A stretch of DNA of 64,000 nucleotides from Kalaharituber pfeilii (taxonomy: Eukaryota; Ascomycota; Pezizomycetes; Pezizales; Pezizaceae). A program made the translations under genes and the position numbers. Shown in pieces: positions 35,634-47,393 of the stretch. The stretch lies in NCBI GenBank assembly GCA_015179045.1, contig WHUZ01000006.1, positions 992,001 through 1,056,000 on the forward strand. The letters are read 5' to 3'. The notes under the pieces were generated by a model. It worked only from the letters and a program-made list of their open reading frames with translations. It was not told the DNA's origin and ran no database searches. Each line of letters starts with the position of its first letter. The stretch's first letter is position 1.

Positions 35634-38512
35634 TCACACCCCTCCATATCCCACAGCTGATGCTCTCGGATACCTACAGCCCTCCTCTCCACACTTGCAC
35701 GCCTTGTCCAGGCCCTCCCAATACCCATTTGAATAATCGACCGTAATCTCCGTGCCAGCCTTGACGCCATTACTTACAATAATAATGCGCTCAATCCCGA
35801 GCCAGACGAAGCGTTCAAAATGGGTGTTAGGGTTGCAGGAGTGGTTAATGAAGCGTGTGAAGTTGCCTGTGAGGTTATTTAAGTATACTGCAAGGGAGCG
35901 GAGGTAAAAGAGTAAATTACCTCTTCTTGCCTGAGAGATCTGGTACTTATTGGGATCTACACCCCCCTCCATAACGTCTACACCCCTCAAGCCCTTGGTG
36001 ATGGTCCCTACAAACTCACCTACACCTGCGCCGGCAGCCAAGGGCTATTTACTTTGTAAGCCTTGTCTTCGGAAGAAAATGCAAAAGTGGGGCGTACTCA
36101 CCAATCTTGCCAACAACCCGTTGCCCTTGCCATTACTAGTCCTGAAGACTTGCACAGGAGTAAATTTTCCCCCTCGCCGACTAGCTCCACCACCATACAA
36201 GTCTGGATAGCAAAGACACTTATTCCCCAGCACCTCCTCGGACTGCACCTCGCTGCACTCGCTACAAACGTACCCCTCCTCGTCATCATGCATCAGCACC
36301 CTCCTGGGATCTCCATTTGGCCAAGCCTCCTCGTCAACCACACTCTGCTCAATTAGTTCATATTCGAGGCCGCCTCTATAGGTATCACCCAAGGGAATGG
36401 GCATCCCATCCAGTCCAATTACCCACGAGTGTGGGTGCTCTCCTTCCCATCCTCTTCCCTGCGCCTCATCTGGTCCAAACAATGCAGTAAGCAGCCTTCT
36501 CCATTCCGGTTGCAGCGTATCCGCCGCAAACTCAATTGCATCTCGCTGTCTTGCCAACTCATCGAAGATGCCGTCCTTCCAACCACCTCCTCTGTATTTG
36601 CACACATTGTAAACACCCCCACCTTCTTCGGCAAATATCAGAGCGGGCCAGCCCCCCACATCTTTAATCTTTTTGTACCCTGACCAGATGGCAAGTTTAT
36701 TCCGTATTTCTTTTTCTGTGCATCCAAATATACTCCAGCACTCCTTGAGCGCTAGTATGTTATTATCAGTCGGAGAATTATATTGGTTTTGAGGTTCAGC
36801 TGCAAGGGCGGCTATTCTCGCGTGAAATAGATCCACCCATATAGCTTGCATGATCAGGTCAAGGATACGGAAAGAGCATGTCGAGGAATAGAGGCTTGAG
36901 CAGTGTGTGTTGATTTCTCGAAACGCCTGCTCGGGTAGACATTAGTGGATAGAACATGAATGCGTAAGTTGAGCATGTCGAGATACCTGTTGCGTCATTG
37001 GAATACTTGCTCCAAGAGCCTTCAATTGCATGCTAACTGCCCTCGCGGCCTGCATAATCTGCGGAGATAAAATACTACGTTAATTTAAAAAGTTCTATAT
37101 TTTTGGATATGAATTCAGGACAAATGCATACATCCATCCCTATTTCTCCATTCAGTTGCTTCGATAATTTCGTGCCCTCGTAGATTCCGCGCCACACCCT
37201 CTCCACCAATGACATTCCTGATTTCCTTTTTGAGGTTGGGGATGAGGTATCTCCGAAATGTGAACCGGATGGTGAACTCGGGGACAACCTCTTCCGAGGT
37301 CGCGAACTACCAATCCTGTTTCCTTTTGAAGGATAGGTAGCCATATTCAAATTTGTTAAGGATTGTGGGACACTTTCATGTGGGGGTGTGGGAGTCAACA
37401 TCTGGCTCGACGATGATCGTGAACCCCCTGGTGGACGGATTTCAGTTGTCGTATGTAATTGTAGCCGCTGAATATTCAGGTTCTCTTCAACAGAATCAAT
37501 ATAACTCTCTTCAACTTCACTGTCGCTGTCTTCCTCCATTGCAACCTCTCCTTGTTCCCTTGTCCTTTTTCTCCCGCTGTCTTCGGGAGTGTAGAGTGGA
37601 ATAGAATGAGCTCCCATTAGCTGTCCCTGGTGGAGCTGATCATGGCTAAGTTGTCCCTGGCCCAGCGGACTTTGACTTAGCTGCCCTTGATTGAGCTGAC
37701 TATGGCTCAGCTGCCCTTGGTCCAATTGCCCTTGACTGAGCGGTCCTTGATTCAACTGTCCCTGACTCAATTGCCCTGGGGCCAATTGTCCCGGGGCCAG
37801 CTGTGGCCCCAATACCATAGCCTTTTGCTGAGCCAGGGTATGATAGGCACTGGCCTGATGGGTAGAGGGGAAGGTGATGTTTGAGGCCATTGCTAGTGGA
37901 TTGAACCCAGAAGAATGCTGGATGCCCATTGCCGGACTGGAATAGGGGGTGGCCACTGACTCTGGGCTGCCCAACCCCGGGGTGTGTCTGGGTGTATGGG
38001 CGGCTGCCGCTGCTGCCCCATGGTCCAGCTCTATACGCAAATTACCCTGACAGCAAGGATATCAGTACGGCGGAACATGTTATTATGAAGAAATGTGACC
38101 GGAAGACTAAGGAAGCCGAACAAATAAGAATCCGGAATATGGAAGCAGCAATTTGGGCACGCAGGGGGGAGGGGGGAGGGGGGAGGGGGGAGGGGGGAGG
38201 GGGGAGTACCAAACTGAACTTTTGCCCCCGGTAGACATAGGAAGGCTTGCCCTGGGCGCCGTCCACCGCCGCGGCCGCCGCATCCTCGCGTCTGTGGTAG
38301 CTGACGAAGCCTTCCAGATTCAGCAGCAGGACCCCGCCGTCGCCGGTGACGCCCAGCGACGAGTGGACGCCCCACATGACCTCGCGCGTGATCCGCTGCA
38401 CCACAAGCGCCGCCGCGGCTGCGCCGTCCTCCTCCCCGAGCAGCTCGGCAAGACGCAGAACCTTGCCGAGCGACGGGTGGGTGAGCGGCGGCTCGCCTTG
38501 TGATGTAGCCAT
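35634..38512 (-). CDS. Large SET-domain protein (putative lysine methyltransferase)
   Basis: Six exons give 823 aa: 38512-38210, 38046-37132, 37058-36987, 36926-36102, 36044-35921 and 35866-35634. The N-terminal 100 residues start MATSQGEPPLTHPSLG and form an uncharacterised domain. Residues about 183-247 are a run of five-residue GQLxQ-type repeats. A Ser/Pro-rich acidic and basic linker follows (nuclear-localisation-like KRTRE and RPRKR). A helical segment, ARAVSMQLKALGASIPM, leads into the central domain (EKEIRNKLAIWSGYKKIKDVGGW). The C-terminus has a degenerate Cys cluster (CSECSEV, CLCYPD), then the SET core with RFINHSCNPNT, GTEITVDYSN and a CKCGEEGC post-SET-like end. SET enzymes transfer methyl groups from SAM to lysines, usually on histones. 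The Met at 36851 could be mistaken for a separate start, but the frame is open through it from exon 4's acceptor at 36926. Confidence 0.85.
38163..38205. repeat. (GGGGGGA)n tract inside intron 1 of the SET gene
   Basis: Six or so GGGGGGA units sit at the 5' side of the 163-base first intron (38209-38047). On the gene's sense strand this is a C-rich tract directly following the splice donor GTACTC. It is unusual for a pyrimidine tract to be next to the donor rather than the acceptor. Confidence 0.8.
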
Positions 38513-41500
38513 CTTGCCTCTGCTGGACTGTACCTTCACGGCGCCAGCCACGTGGGCTAGCTATGGCTGGCGGAGCGGTTTATGATATGGTAACGTTGAG
38601 ATCTAGTGTCTGCAGTCCGATTGCCTGCCAGGTGCCTGCAGCTGCTCAGCAAACGTGGTCACGGTCAGATGATGTACCTTTCTGCTGCATAACTGTGCAA
38701 GAGTCGGAAGACATACTGTAATATGGGATCGCCCGTCAGTTCTATTCCTTCTTCCCGTTCGGTTTTGGCGCAATTCCTGCTGGCCGGTACTCTGGAGTGT
38801 CCGGATGGCACAAGTTCATACACAAGCACAGCACCCGCCACAAACCACGGGGACACCAAAGCATGCGCTGAAGCTGGTGCAGGCACAAGCCCAACGGATC
38901 AGCAAAATACTCGAGTACGGATCGCCTCAGTAGTGAGCGAGCAGGCTACTGGGACATGAAGGACCAAGCAATCACTCCAGAAGTAGTATCAAAATCGGTA
39001 TCAGCCGCTGCCTGGACACAGACACACATCCTGTCAGCCTGAATTATAGGGTCAACCCAGCGCAAAGTGCCCGCAGCACGGCGGCCTAGACGACCATGCT
39101 GAGCTGCACGTGGTCTATGACGACGTACCGTATTGCCTGGCCGGCTTGGCGTCTGATGTTTGAGAACGCCGGAACGTGGACCGCAGGGAAGTGGGCAGGC
39201 TACCGGATCTGAGGATGGAGGGTTCATGGGCGGGGGGATCAAGCAGGCAGCGGCTTGTAGCTTAAGTACTTGTCTCTTTGCGTTGCACATGCGCGATCTA
39301 TAAGGAGAGCACATAGATCGGGAGGACCCCCCCTCAGTCCCGGTCTTTCCATTCCCTCCCACCCTCCCCCCTCCACTCCCTCCTATGGTGATAACATTTC
39401 AACTTCAGGTTGGCCAGGGACACATGCGGCTATTAGGAATGCACATGTGCGCACTTACGCCGGACTGGGAAGGATGGGAAGAGCCAGCGAGAGGAATGCC
39501 ACGAGTCATAAGTATGCAGTGGTGTCGAGCAGCGATGCAACTTTTCCCACCATCTTCTCTGCCTAGAGGATAGTATTGGAGGGGACCGTGGAGTTTCTGC
39601 TGCGTGAAAATGGATTGGCTAAACTGGCCAGTCTGCCGATCCCTCCAAGTTTGGTCCATAGCACCTCCAAGCTGAGAGATTCGGGGTCAGTCCAATGCTG
39701 GCTGATATTCGGCGGTAACCGTCGGTAACTGAAACGTCTTGCTTGTCAGCAATCTGACGGCTCGAGTGTTTATGGCCTACACAAGTATTTCCTATTTGAA
39801 TTGGAGGATGCACCTTGGCCCCAAGTCCCAATGCGTACTGAAGCGGTCAACGCGTCGAACCGACTGGTTTTGGAAAACAATTAGAGGATGCGCCTAAATG
39901 TGATACTGCTTGACCCTGGTAGACTGATCACGTATGTGGGACGCTGCGTAGAGTATTAGAGGGTATGATATTCATGATCTTCCATATTTCTGTAAGAATT
40001 TGCTGTCCCAAATGAATCCGATTGATCGTGCATCAATTGCCTATGAAGCTAGTAAATCTCATTTATAAAATATTTTCTATGATGTTCTCACATCTTCTCA
40101 ATTGTCATGGGGTTTACACCTTCCGTATGCGCACGTCAAGCTTCTATAGGCACCCTAGAGCCCCAGCAACCACAGCATCTGAATACGCCAATTGGTCTGG
40201 AGGATTCGGCCTGAGGCAGCTGATTTTCCTCCCAGGATGTTTGAGCATGCGTCCCTTTGCCATAATGGTCTGACAATCCCAATGGCTAGCCCTCAAGCTA
40301 ACGGAGTGTTGGAATGGTGGCTTCTGGCAAGTATAAGGGCAAAGATGCGGATGAAGGCTGAACACCGCTCCAGCCAGGCCTGTCCTCATGGCACGTCTGT
40401 ATAGCAATCTGAACTGGACCAGCCTTGCTCGCTCCAGAACAAATTCGCGAGAGACTAGGCCTGTGCATGTGCAAGCTTATAGTCCAGGTCAGAATAATAC
40501 TGTGACTGCCCTTGCTCTGGACGTATCATCTGTACTCATTATCAACGATCCCATGCGCACTAAGAACTAACACACCTTGCAGAAGCACTTTCAATTCCTT
40601 CAGAGCAGCTCCACCCAATGGTATGGAACAGAACTTACCGTGCTGTGGCGCCAACCTCGACTTCGACAGTGCGGCCATAGGTTATGCATAAATACATCGT
40701 AAAAAAACACATGGCCGCTGCATGAAGTCCGGGGAACCCGACTTCCTCGACTCAGTGTAAATCAATCTCAATTCCCGTCGGCCAGTTCCAGGGATAAGAA
40801 GCGCTAAGAATAGAATTGCATAAAGATGAACAAGCGGATTGGAAAGTTTGGACGTGCGACTACTGAATCTAACCAGATGTACAGTACATCGCATGAGGTG
40901 GTAATCCTCCTCATGGGATTTTTCTTTTCTTCCTCTTTTTTTTTTTTTTTTTTACTTTTTCTTGGTCCAGTGCCTTAAATTGTGATATTCCTACTTTATC
41001 CCTATGTTCCTTTCCTTTGATTTTAGACTAGACCCAGGCTAAAGATATCTGAATTACGATCGTACAACTGTGGGTTAAACGCAGATCTAGCTGAACCATG
41101 CAACCAATCTAAGCATAAGAAACCTAATCGGGCAAAATTCAAAGGAAACATTGAAATATGTGATTTTGAAATAATACGGATTTGGAACTCACCTGATATG
41201 AATCAGGGCCTGTAATTTACCACCATAACGAGAGCCATATTACTCCCTAGTCTCAGACCATCCCGTCCAGCGGAGTCATAACCTTATGCTCGCCGCTCAA
41301 GAGTACTTTGCCTATGCCCCGGCGGAGCTCTCTGGATAGTTCCCTATGATAGTCCCCGGCAGATGGGAGGCGGATTGCATCAACTGGACTTGCCTGCTAG
41401 CGCATGCGTGCAGTAGCCCGCCTGCCTAGCTATAGTGTGCCCTAGGGCTATCGAAGGGCTCGGAAGCTTTTGTATAATGGTTTCCATATATACGTGGTTA

Positions 41501-43815
41501 TAGCTCTGGCCTGTGTGACTTCAGAGATGGTAAGCCAGAAAATTCTTATGGAGGAATAGGAGACAGTCGGAAGTTGTAATTGAACCTGCGTGACGTGTTT
41601 ATTACAACCACACATTGCGATTGTTCATGATTAGCGTTCAAAGGATCTGATTTGACGCGAGAGTGCGAAGTTACATGACCTGTATATAAGCAAACTGCGT
41701 GTCAGAAATAAAACTACATACCTGTTGTGAATGAAATAATACTCCATGCTGTTACTGTCTAGGCCTATTTGTGATATTGTATATGCATGTACGCCGATGT
41801 GGTCTACATTGGGTGTGTTGGAAGGATTGAACACGCCTTTAGTTGGTTGTAGGTGTGTTGTATCTATGGGACTGGGTCCGGCACCCATAACACTTAACCG
41901 ATCTGAAGATTCCGTCCATGAAGTGATATCCAGGCATTGTCTGGTTGGCAGATCCTGATCTGTCTTCCTGTAGCGTACGTAATCGGTATCATCCATAATC
42001 GACACTAATTCATAAGCGCTGCACCGCGCAATATGGCTTCTGACTGCTTAATCTGGTAGGATGCAAAATCAAGCGCACATCCCACTCTAATACTGTATGC
42101 TCTAATTGGATTGATCTGCATTTTACGAGTTTGATCAGCGGGCGTGTATACGTACTTAAACGCAGAGGCGTTGTTGCTTACCCTGGGAACAGTACCTCCT
42201 CCACTCGACAGCTGCCCCATATGCGAGCACGAATGAGAGTTTGCATGTGAGTGTATGGTTGAGTTCCCTTGATCTCGTTGAAATTCCCGTGAATAAGGAT
42301 CCGTGTGATTGCATATTGCCGCATGATCTTGCCGCCATCTCGTGCCGTTGATCAACACCAACCCGTCTGTTGAAGCTAGCTATCTGTATTCCCCCAATTG
42401 TATCAGCAACATCATCCCTCACCACATTCGATGAATTAAAGGAGTCGAATGATAGGGGGAGGGGGGAGACGATAAAGACCCTACGGTTTTATAATTGATA
42501 TCAATATCACCTGGCACTGGTAAAGAATAGGTTTGAATGCAACAACAGCATTTCGCGGCCCAGAATCAAGCAAATTATCACTCATAAATATAGAAGTTAA
42601 CCATCCAAAGCGGTTTTGACAATCTCTAGAAGAACAGTGTATGCATTGATATCCACTGCAGGATCTCGTATCCGAAGAATGATTCCTCATTGTCAGCGCT
42701 GACTGACAGTGAAAATTGCCCCAGGGTTCTTCCGGAAGATCAGTCCCGACCAAACTGCAGACGGCCGCAAGCAGGTGCGGGAGTAGTAGATACAATTTCG
42801 CTGGTTGGGAATATCTTTGAATACATATCAAATGGTGTTATGGAACTAATGTTAAACCCTGTAAGAATAGGGGACATGTTGCACTCTACATTTATGAGGC
42901 TCTCGGGGCTCTCACTGGTGCTGTGCAGCTGTCACCCCATTGCACCATATGGCCGCCCTCCCAAGCAATTTTCTGATCCTGTTGCGATAACGGGCCACGC
43001 TTTGGAGGAAAGGGCCATGGACATGGATTGAGGGTATAAACTCAGAGAGAAAGGGCCTACTTGGTAGCTGCTGATACCGATCTGCGGGAAGTATCCGGAA
43101 TATTCCTCGACACGTCGCCAAACTCACCGGAGACTTGGATCTCTGGGCGCCAGGATGCCGAGGTTCCCACGGTGGGCTGGGTGCACTGCAAAACTGCCAG
43201 AAAGGACGTTTGATACGACTCAGCAGCGACAGTGGTCTGGCGCGCTCATCCGCAGCGAGACTGCCTCGACGCTTCCATGGTGTGCGGAAGTGTAACCGGA
43301 GATACAGATACGTGCCGCTGGATACGTAGTGGACCATTATAGGCCGCCATTTCCCGTGTCTGTGAATCTCTCACGCGGTAATGCCAAGCCTCGCGGTCCA
43401 ACTTGGACGCTGCGCTTAACCAGCCAAGCCTCGGGTTTACTGCAAAGCATTATGGAGTTGTATATTGCTTGTTCCACCCCTCCGGCAGCTCATCACGGTG
43501 ACCATAGAGGGTTCATAGCTCTCCAGATCCAACAGTAGAGTACTGTTTTCAATTGAGCAATTTTGTACAAGGCAAGCAGAAAAGCCAGTCGTAAATGGTA
43601 TAATTATATGCAAGCGATATTTTCCCCGAGCCCATGAAAATCCCAAAGTAAAACAGAGCTCAAACAGCTCACACTACATGAAAAGCAATTATGCCCCCAA
43701 AAAGACGACCGACAAAGACGAAGCCCGTTGATGACTCAAAGAGATATCGAACACATGAACGCTTCAAAAGCAAACACTATTCGGTGACAAAAAATAATTT
43801 ATGTCTATATGCAAA
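38513..43815. other. 5 kb stretch without a supported gene
   Basis: No recognisable gene was found. Two adjacent minus-strand frames, 42361-42005 and 42005-41631, have protein-like composition and plausible splice sites. They might be exons of one lineage-specific gene (see findings), but no motif is known to me. Oligo-T at about 40936-40953 and a GGGGGAGGGGGGAG run near 42453-42468 are the only low-complexity sites. Other frames overlap on both strands. Confidence 0.4.
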
Positions 43816-46189
43816 TTACCAGTTCACCTGCCAGTCAGGCCCCCAGTTGAAATTAAACTGCAGCACAATGTAGCTCGACCATTTGTTTCGCTTGTCAGTA
43901 ATGATATTAACTTCATCGTCGTCGCCCTGGTCAGCATCTGTCTGCTCCTCATCCTCGTTGTTTGGTTGATCCGTATTGTCATCGGAATCATCATTTCCAC
44001 CCCTCGACTCCTTAGCTTTCGGAAGAATATTCTTGCCATCCTTATCCCAGGCCATCTCTGCGCATGCCTTCCACAATTCCGCTTTGTCCTGCCACATCTC
44101 CTGAGTCGAATACAAATGGCCATTAGCTGGCTGCCAGGTAAATTCAAGAGGCAGGTCACTCCCTGGAGCATAGCTGTTTCGAAGGTTCATGCTGCTAAAA
44201 TGGTTTATGGGCAGCCGCTTTGGGAGAAAATCGTACTGTTCTGGATTTTTCACATATTTCTCAACATGTGACGTTTGGAACGTCTCCCAATCCCACACTT
44301 GAGATCCCTTGACGCCACCAACATGTTGCATTGCCTTCTTACTGTTTGGGACGTCAGGAATTCCGTTATAGGCAATGGACTTCACACCGAGATTAGACAT
44401 TGCCTCTGCAAATATAGCACAGGTTGAACCACAGCGCCCATCGGAAATCTATTCCTATATTAGCAATAGCAATGAATATCAGAAGCAAGATAATTACCAG
44501 GACAATATTGTCGGTTGAGAATGGAGGATCTCCTTCGTCCGGCACATCCAATCCTGCATCCATAATGGCATCTCCAACATCCCATCTCCCCACATTGGTG
44601 AAGTAGTCGTTATACTTGTATACAGGGCCTAGAAATTCCTCAATCGAATTAAAGTCTTTATTGTTCAGATCCTTAGACGACTCGAGAGATAAGTGGCTCT
44701 CATCGGCATCTCCAGATACTTGGACTAGCAGATCCAAAGCGGGAGATCGACGGAGATCGAAACCATAGAATGGCTGACTTGTGGGGAAAAATTGTCGGAT
44801 GCTTGCAATTCCAAGAGAGACAAAACCGCCGCCATTACCTGAGACATCGATCAGGATATTCTTGACATTTTTCTGCTTCAACAACGCAAGGGCTTCTAAC
44901 ATGAAATCTTGCCAATCATTGAAGAGTGTCACGGACTCTCCTTGGAACGCATGAATTCCCCATACTGCCGTATCTTCCGATAGGATATGAAGGGTCTGTT
45001 CAAAATCTCTCATCGCTAAATCTAGTCTTGGCCAACCAATGTTTGGTTGGTTTACTCGTCGTGCAGTCAACTCGGTGCCTTCATTCTTCTTCTCGAGTTG
45101 TCGCTTTCGGTAGTTATGTATTTCCCTTGAGATCTCCTCCTTGGATGGCTGCCTTCGTTGCTTCATAGGAGTTGACTCCCGATTTCGAAGTTTCTTTTGA
45201 TTCTCAATCCCTTCATAATCCGGATCTAAGCAAACATATTCCTCATACTCCTTTGCGTTGCGGAAAATTGGGGTTCTCATGATATAAGCCTGCCATGCGA
45301 CGTTCACCTCCTCACCATCCTTAAATTTTAATTTAAAATCCTTTTCATTATAAATACTCCTCTGAGCAAAAGTACCATAAGTGAGCCCATTGATGGGTTG
45401 CTTGGCCATCAAAAGTGAGTTGTATCTAGCATCAGGATCTATCCACGCTAGGTCAGGCAGCTCAAGGGCTAACCGCTCTAAATGCTTGTGCACCTCTTCC
45501 CCGTTGATTTCCGCAACCTCTTTGCCAAGCTCACCGCTCACTGGATCAGCTGTGTAGATGGCTGGAAGATGATTTGGATCCCCATCCCAAACCTCTACCA
45601 ACGGATAGTTGTGGAAAAACGGAAACTCCACAGCGCAGGATGGCAAATACTGAACATGCCCATCATGGAAAGAATTGTACAGCGCCATCAGGTCGGTCTG
45701 GAAAGCGTAGTCGTTAGGATATCCATCTTCACTGCTGGCTTTCTTTTCAATGGCGTCAAAAGTACCATTCAAATCCACCCTCTTCGTACGCAGCGCTGCT
45801 GTCGGCGGGTTGTAAAAGAATGTTTGAGCGGAGTAGATTTGTGTGAACAGCCGCATCTGCTTGGCTATATATACGGACCGTTTCGAGTTAAATGGCACTG
45901 TCGTTAAACATGCGTATGCTAGATCGGCATCGAACATTCTTTGACCTGTTCATAGCCGATATTCTTTAGTCCCTGATTTGCTATCATAAGGAAGAACTGA
46001 GGGCCAGTTCGCCAAGTCGTGAAGCTAATATTTACCCTTCGCTGCTAAATTGGCAATTTCTGCACAAGCATCGCCTGCCCGTTCGTTTATTGTTGTTTTT
46101 GACGTTGGTGCAGACAACGTGGAGTCCACCAGGCACAGAAGGCCCAGGGCCACCCGCAGTGAACGACCAATGCCGTTGTGGAAATACAT
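43816..46189 (-). CDS. Secreted S41-family serine peptidase (CPAF-like)
   Basis: Exons 46189-46036, 45945-44498 and 44448-43816 give 744 aa. Residues 1 to about 27 form a signal peptide (RSLRVALGLLCLVDSTLSA). Exon 2 starts the CPAF-type region with FDADLAYACLTTVPFNSKR, continues with FQTDLMALYNSFHDGHVQYL and a long hydrophilic insert, then VKNILIDVSGNGGG. Removing the 49-base intron brings ISDGRCGSTCA in frame; Ser542 there is the expected nucleophile. C-terminal blocks such as GVKSIAYNG and SQVWDWETF match the family. The tail before the end is strongly acidic (Asp/Glu/Asn). Members cleave proteins extracellularly; some relatives in fungi serve peptide natural-product pathways, but no such cluster is present here. 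A G-rich tract lies upstream at 46274-46300. Extra small introns cannot be excluded. Confidence 0.9.
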
Positions 46190-46273
46190 TCTCTGTAGAC
46201 ACAAGCCGCCGCTGCAGAGGATTCCCGAGGGTCAAGGACGGGCAATTGGATGTGAGGGAGTACTGCGGCAGGT

Positions 46274-46300
46274 GGGGGGGAAGGGGGGGAGGGGGGAGGG
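46274..46300. repeat. G-tract upstream of the S41 peptidase gene
   Basis: A run of GGGGGGG/GGGGGGA units on plus, 85-111 bases upstream of the peptidase ATG at 46189, so C-rich on the sense strand. It resembles the tracts at 31585-31670, 38163-38205 and 10930-10959. Confidence 0.75.
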
Positions 46301-46946
46301 GTTATAGGGATGATGGTCAGGAGCCTGAGAGACTCGAAGGCATTATATGGGCTTTGGGTCGGAGGCCCGCGGTGCTCCCCTTGGTGTATCTCCCCTCCGC
46401 TCCATGCTACCATGCAGCCATTCAGGCTGAGCAGGCAGGGGCGCGGACCCAGGTACAGCACCGAATTTAGCCCAGCGTGGGCGTAGCGTGCGCCGGGGTG
46501 GACGAGTGAGACAGTATTCTTTCATGCACCATTTTCAACTGGCGGCGGTATGATAGATGCAGCAACGTTGAGCGATCGTTTGCCAGGGTCACAAGGACCC
46601 TTTGCGAATGTTCGGCGGAGGGGCGCTGGGCCGGACTGTGCTATGCGTGACGTTCAAGATGGGGCAGCGCATCGCACAAGATTGAACATCTTGCTTGCTG
46701 CAACTGACGCAAAACATCGGTGACATGCGGCCCCTGACTGCCTTGTTCCTTTTTTCTGTGAACGGCGCTAGTGTACCAGTATGCATACGGCCACCGCCTC
46801 GTGCAGCAGAGCGGCATAGCCACTCTGTGTTTGCCACCTTGGCGCCGCTAAGCTAGACAGCTGCGGAGCACTAGCGGGCGTGGGGGCGTTAGGGACGTCG
46901 TACAGTCCAAAATACATACAGTTTTCATACTGTAGAGTACACCTTG

Positions 46947-47393
46947 CCATACCGGACGATTAAAATCCAGCACTTTCTGTCCGGTTAAACCTAGCGTCCG
47001 GTATGGTATAACAAATTTTGCAGGGGTGCCCGCCAGGTCAGGGGGTACAGAACTTAGTAAGCCAATTGAAAGGTATGATATGATATGTCTGGAGACTGGT
47101 GTCCCAGGCGTATCCTCTTTCTAATCTCCTCAGATATTACATAACTTCAAACAATGACAATAACACACAGAAGGCACAAAAAGCAGTTTCACGATTTTGG
47201 CTTTTGTCCGGTTCAGCTAACTAGTTTATATGTAATTGGAATTTAAAAGTCTACAGTTTTGTTGTCCGGTCCGGTTTAACTGGGCATCCGGTATGGCTAA
47301 TTGTTTTGCATGTACAGTCCCTAGCCAAAAGTCCTGGTATGATAATTGCGCCGCGACTGTAAATTGCAAAAACCGTCAAGGGCTGTCCGGTAT
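46947..47393. repeat. GTCCGGTATGG repeat cluster, probable transposon end
   Basis: The motif GTCCGGTATGG, or shorter GTCCGGTT forms, occurs about seven times in 450 bases: inverted at 46947-46957, direct at 46996-47006, with variants near 46978, 47208, 47262, 47285 and 47383. Multiple short subterminal repeats in both orientations suggest transposase-binding sites of a DNA element. No transposase is seen. Confidence 0.5.

Noticed and set aside
35634..36851. SET protein as a separate 343-residue gene starting at 36851
   Set aside because: The frame is open upstream to a good acceptor at 36926, and the joined exons 38512-36926 keep phase throughout, so one gene is the better model.
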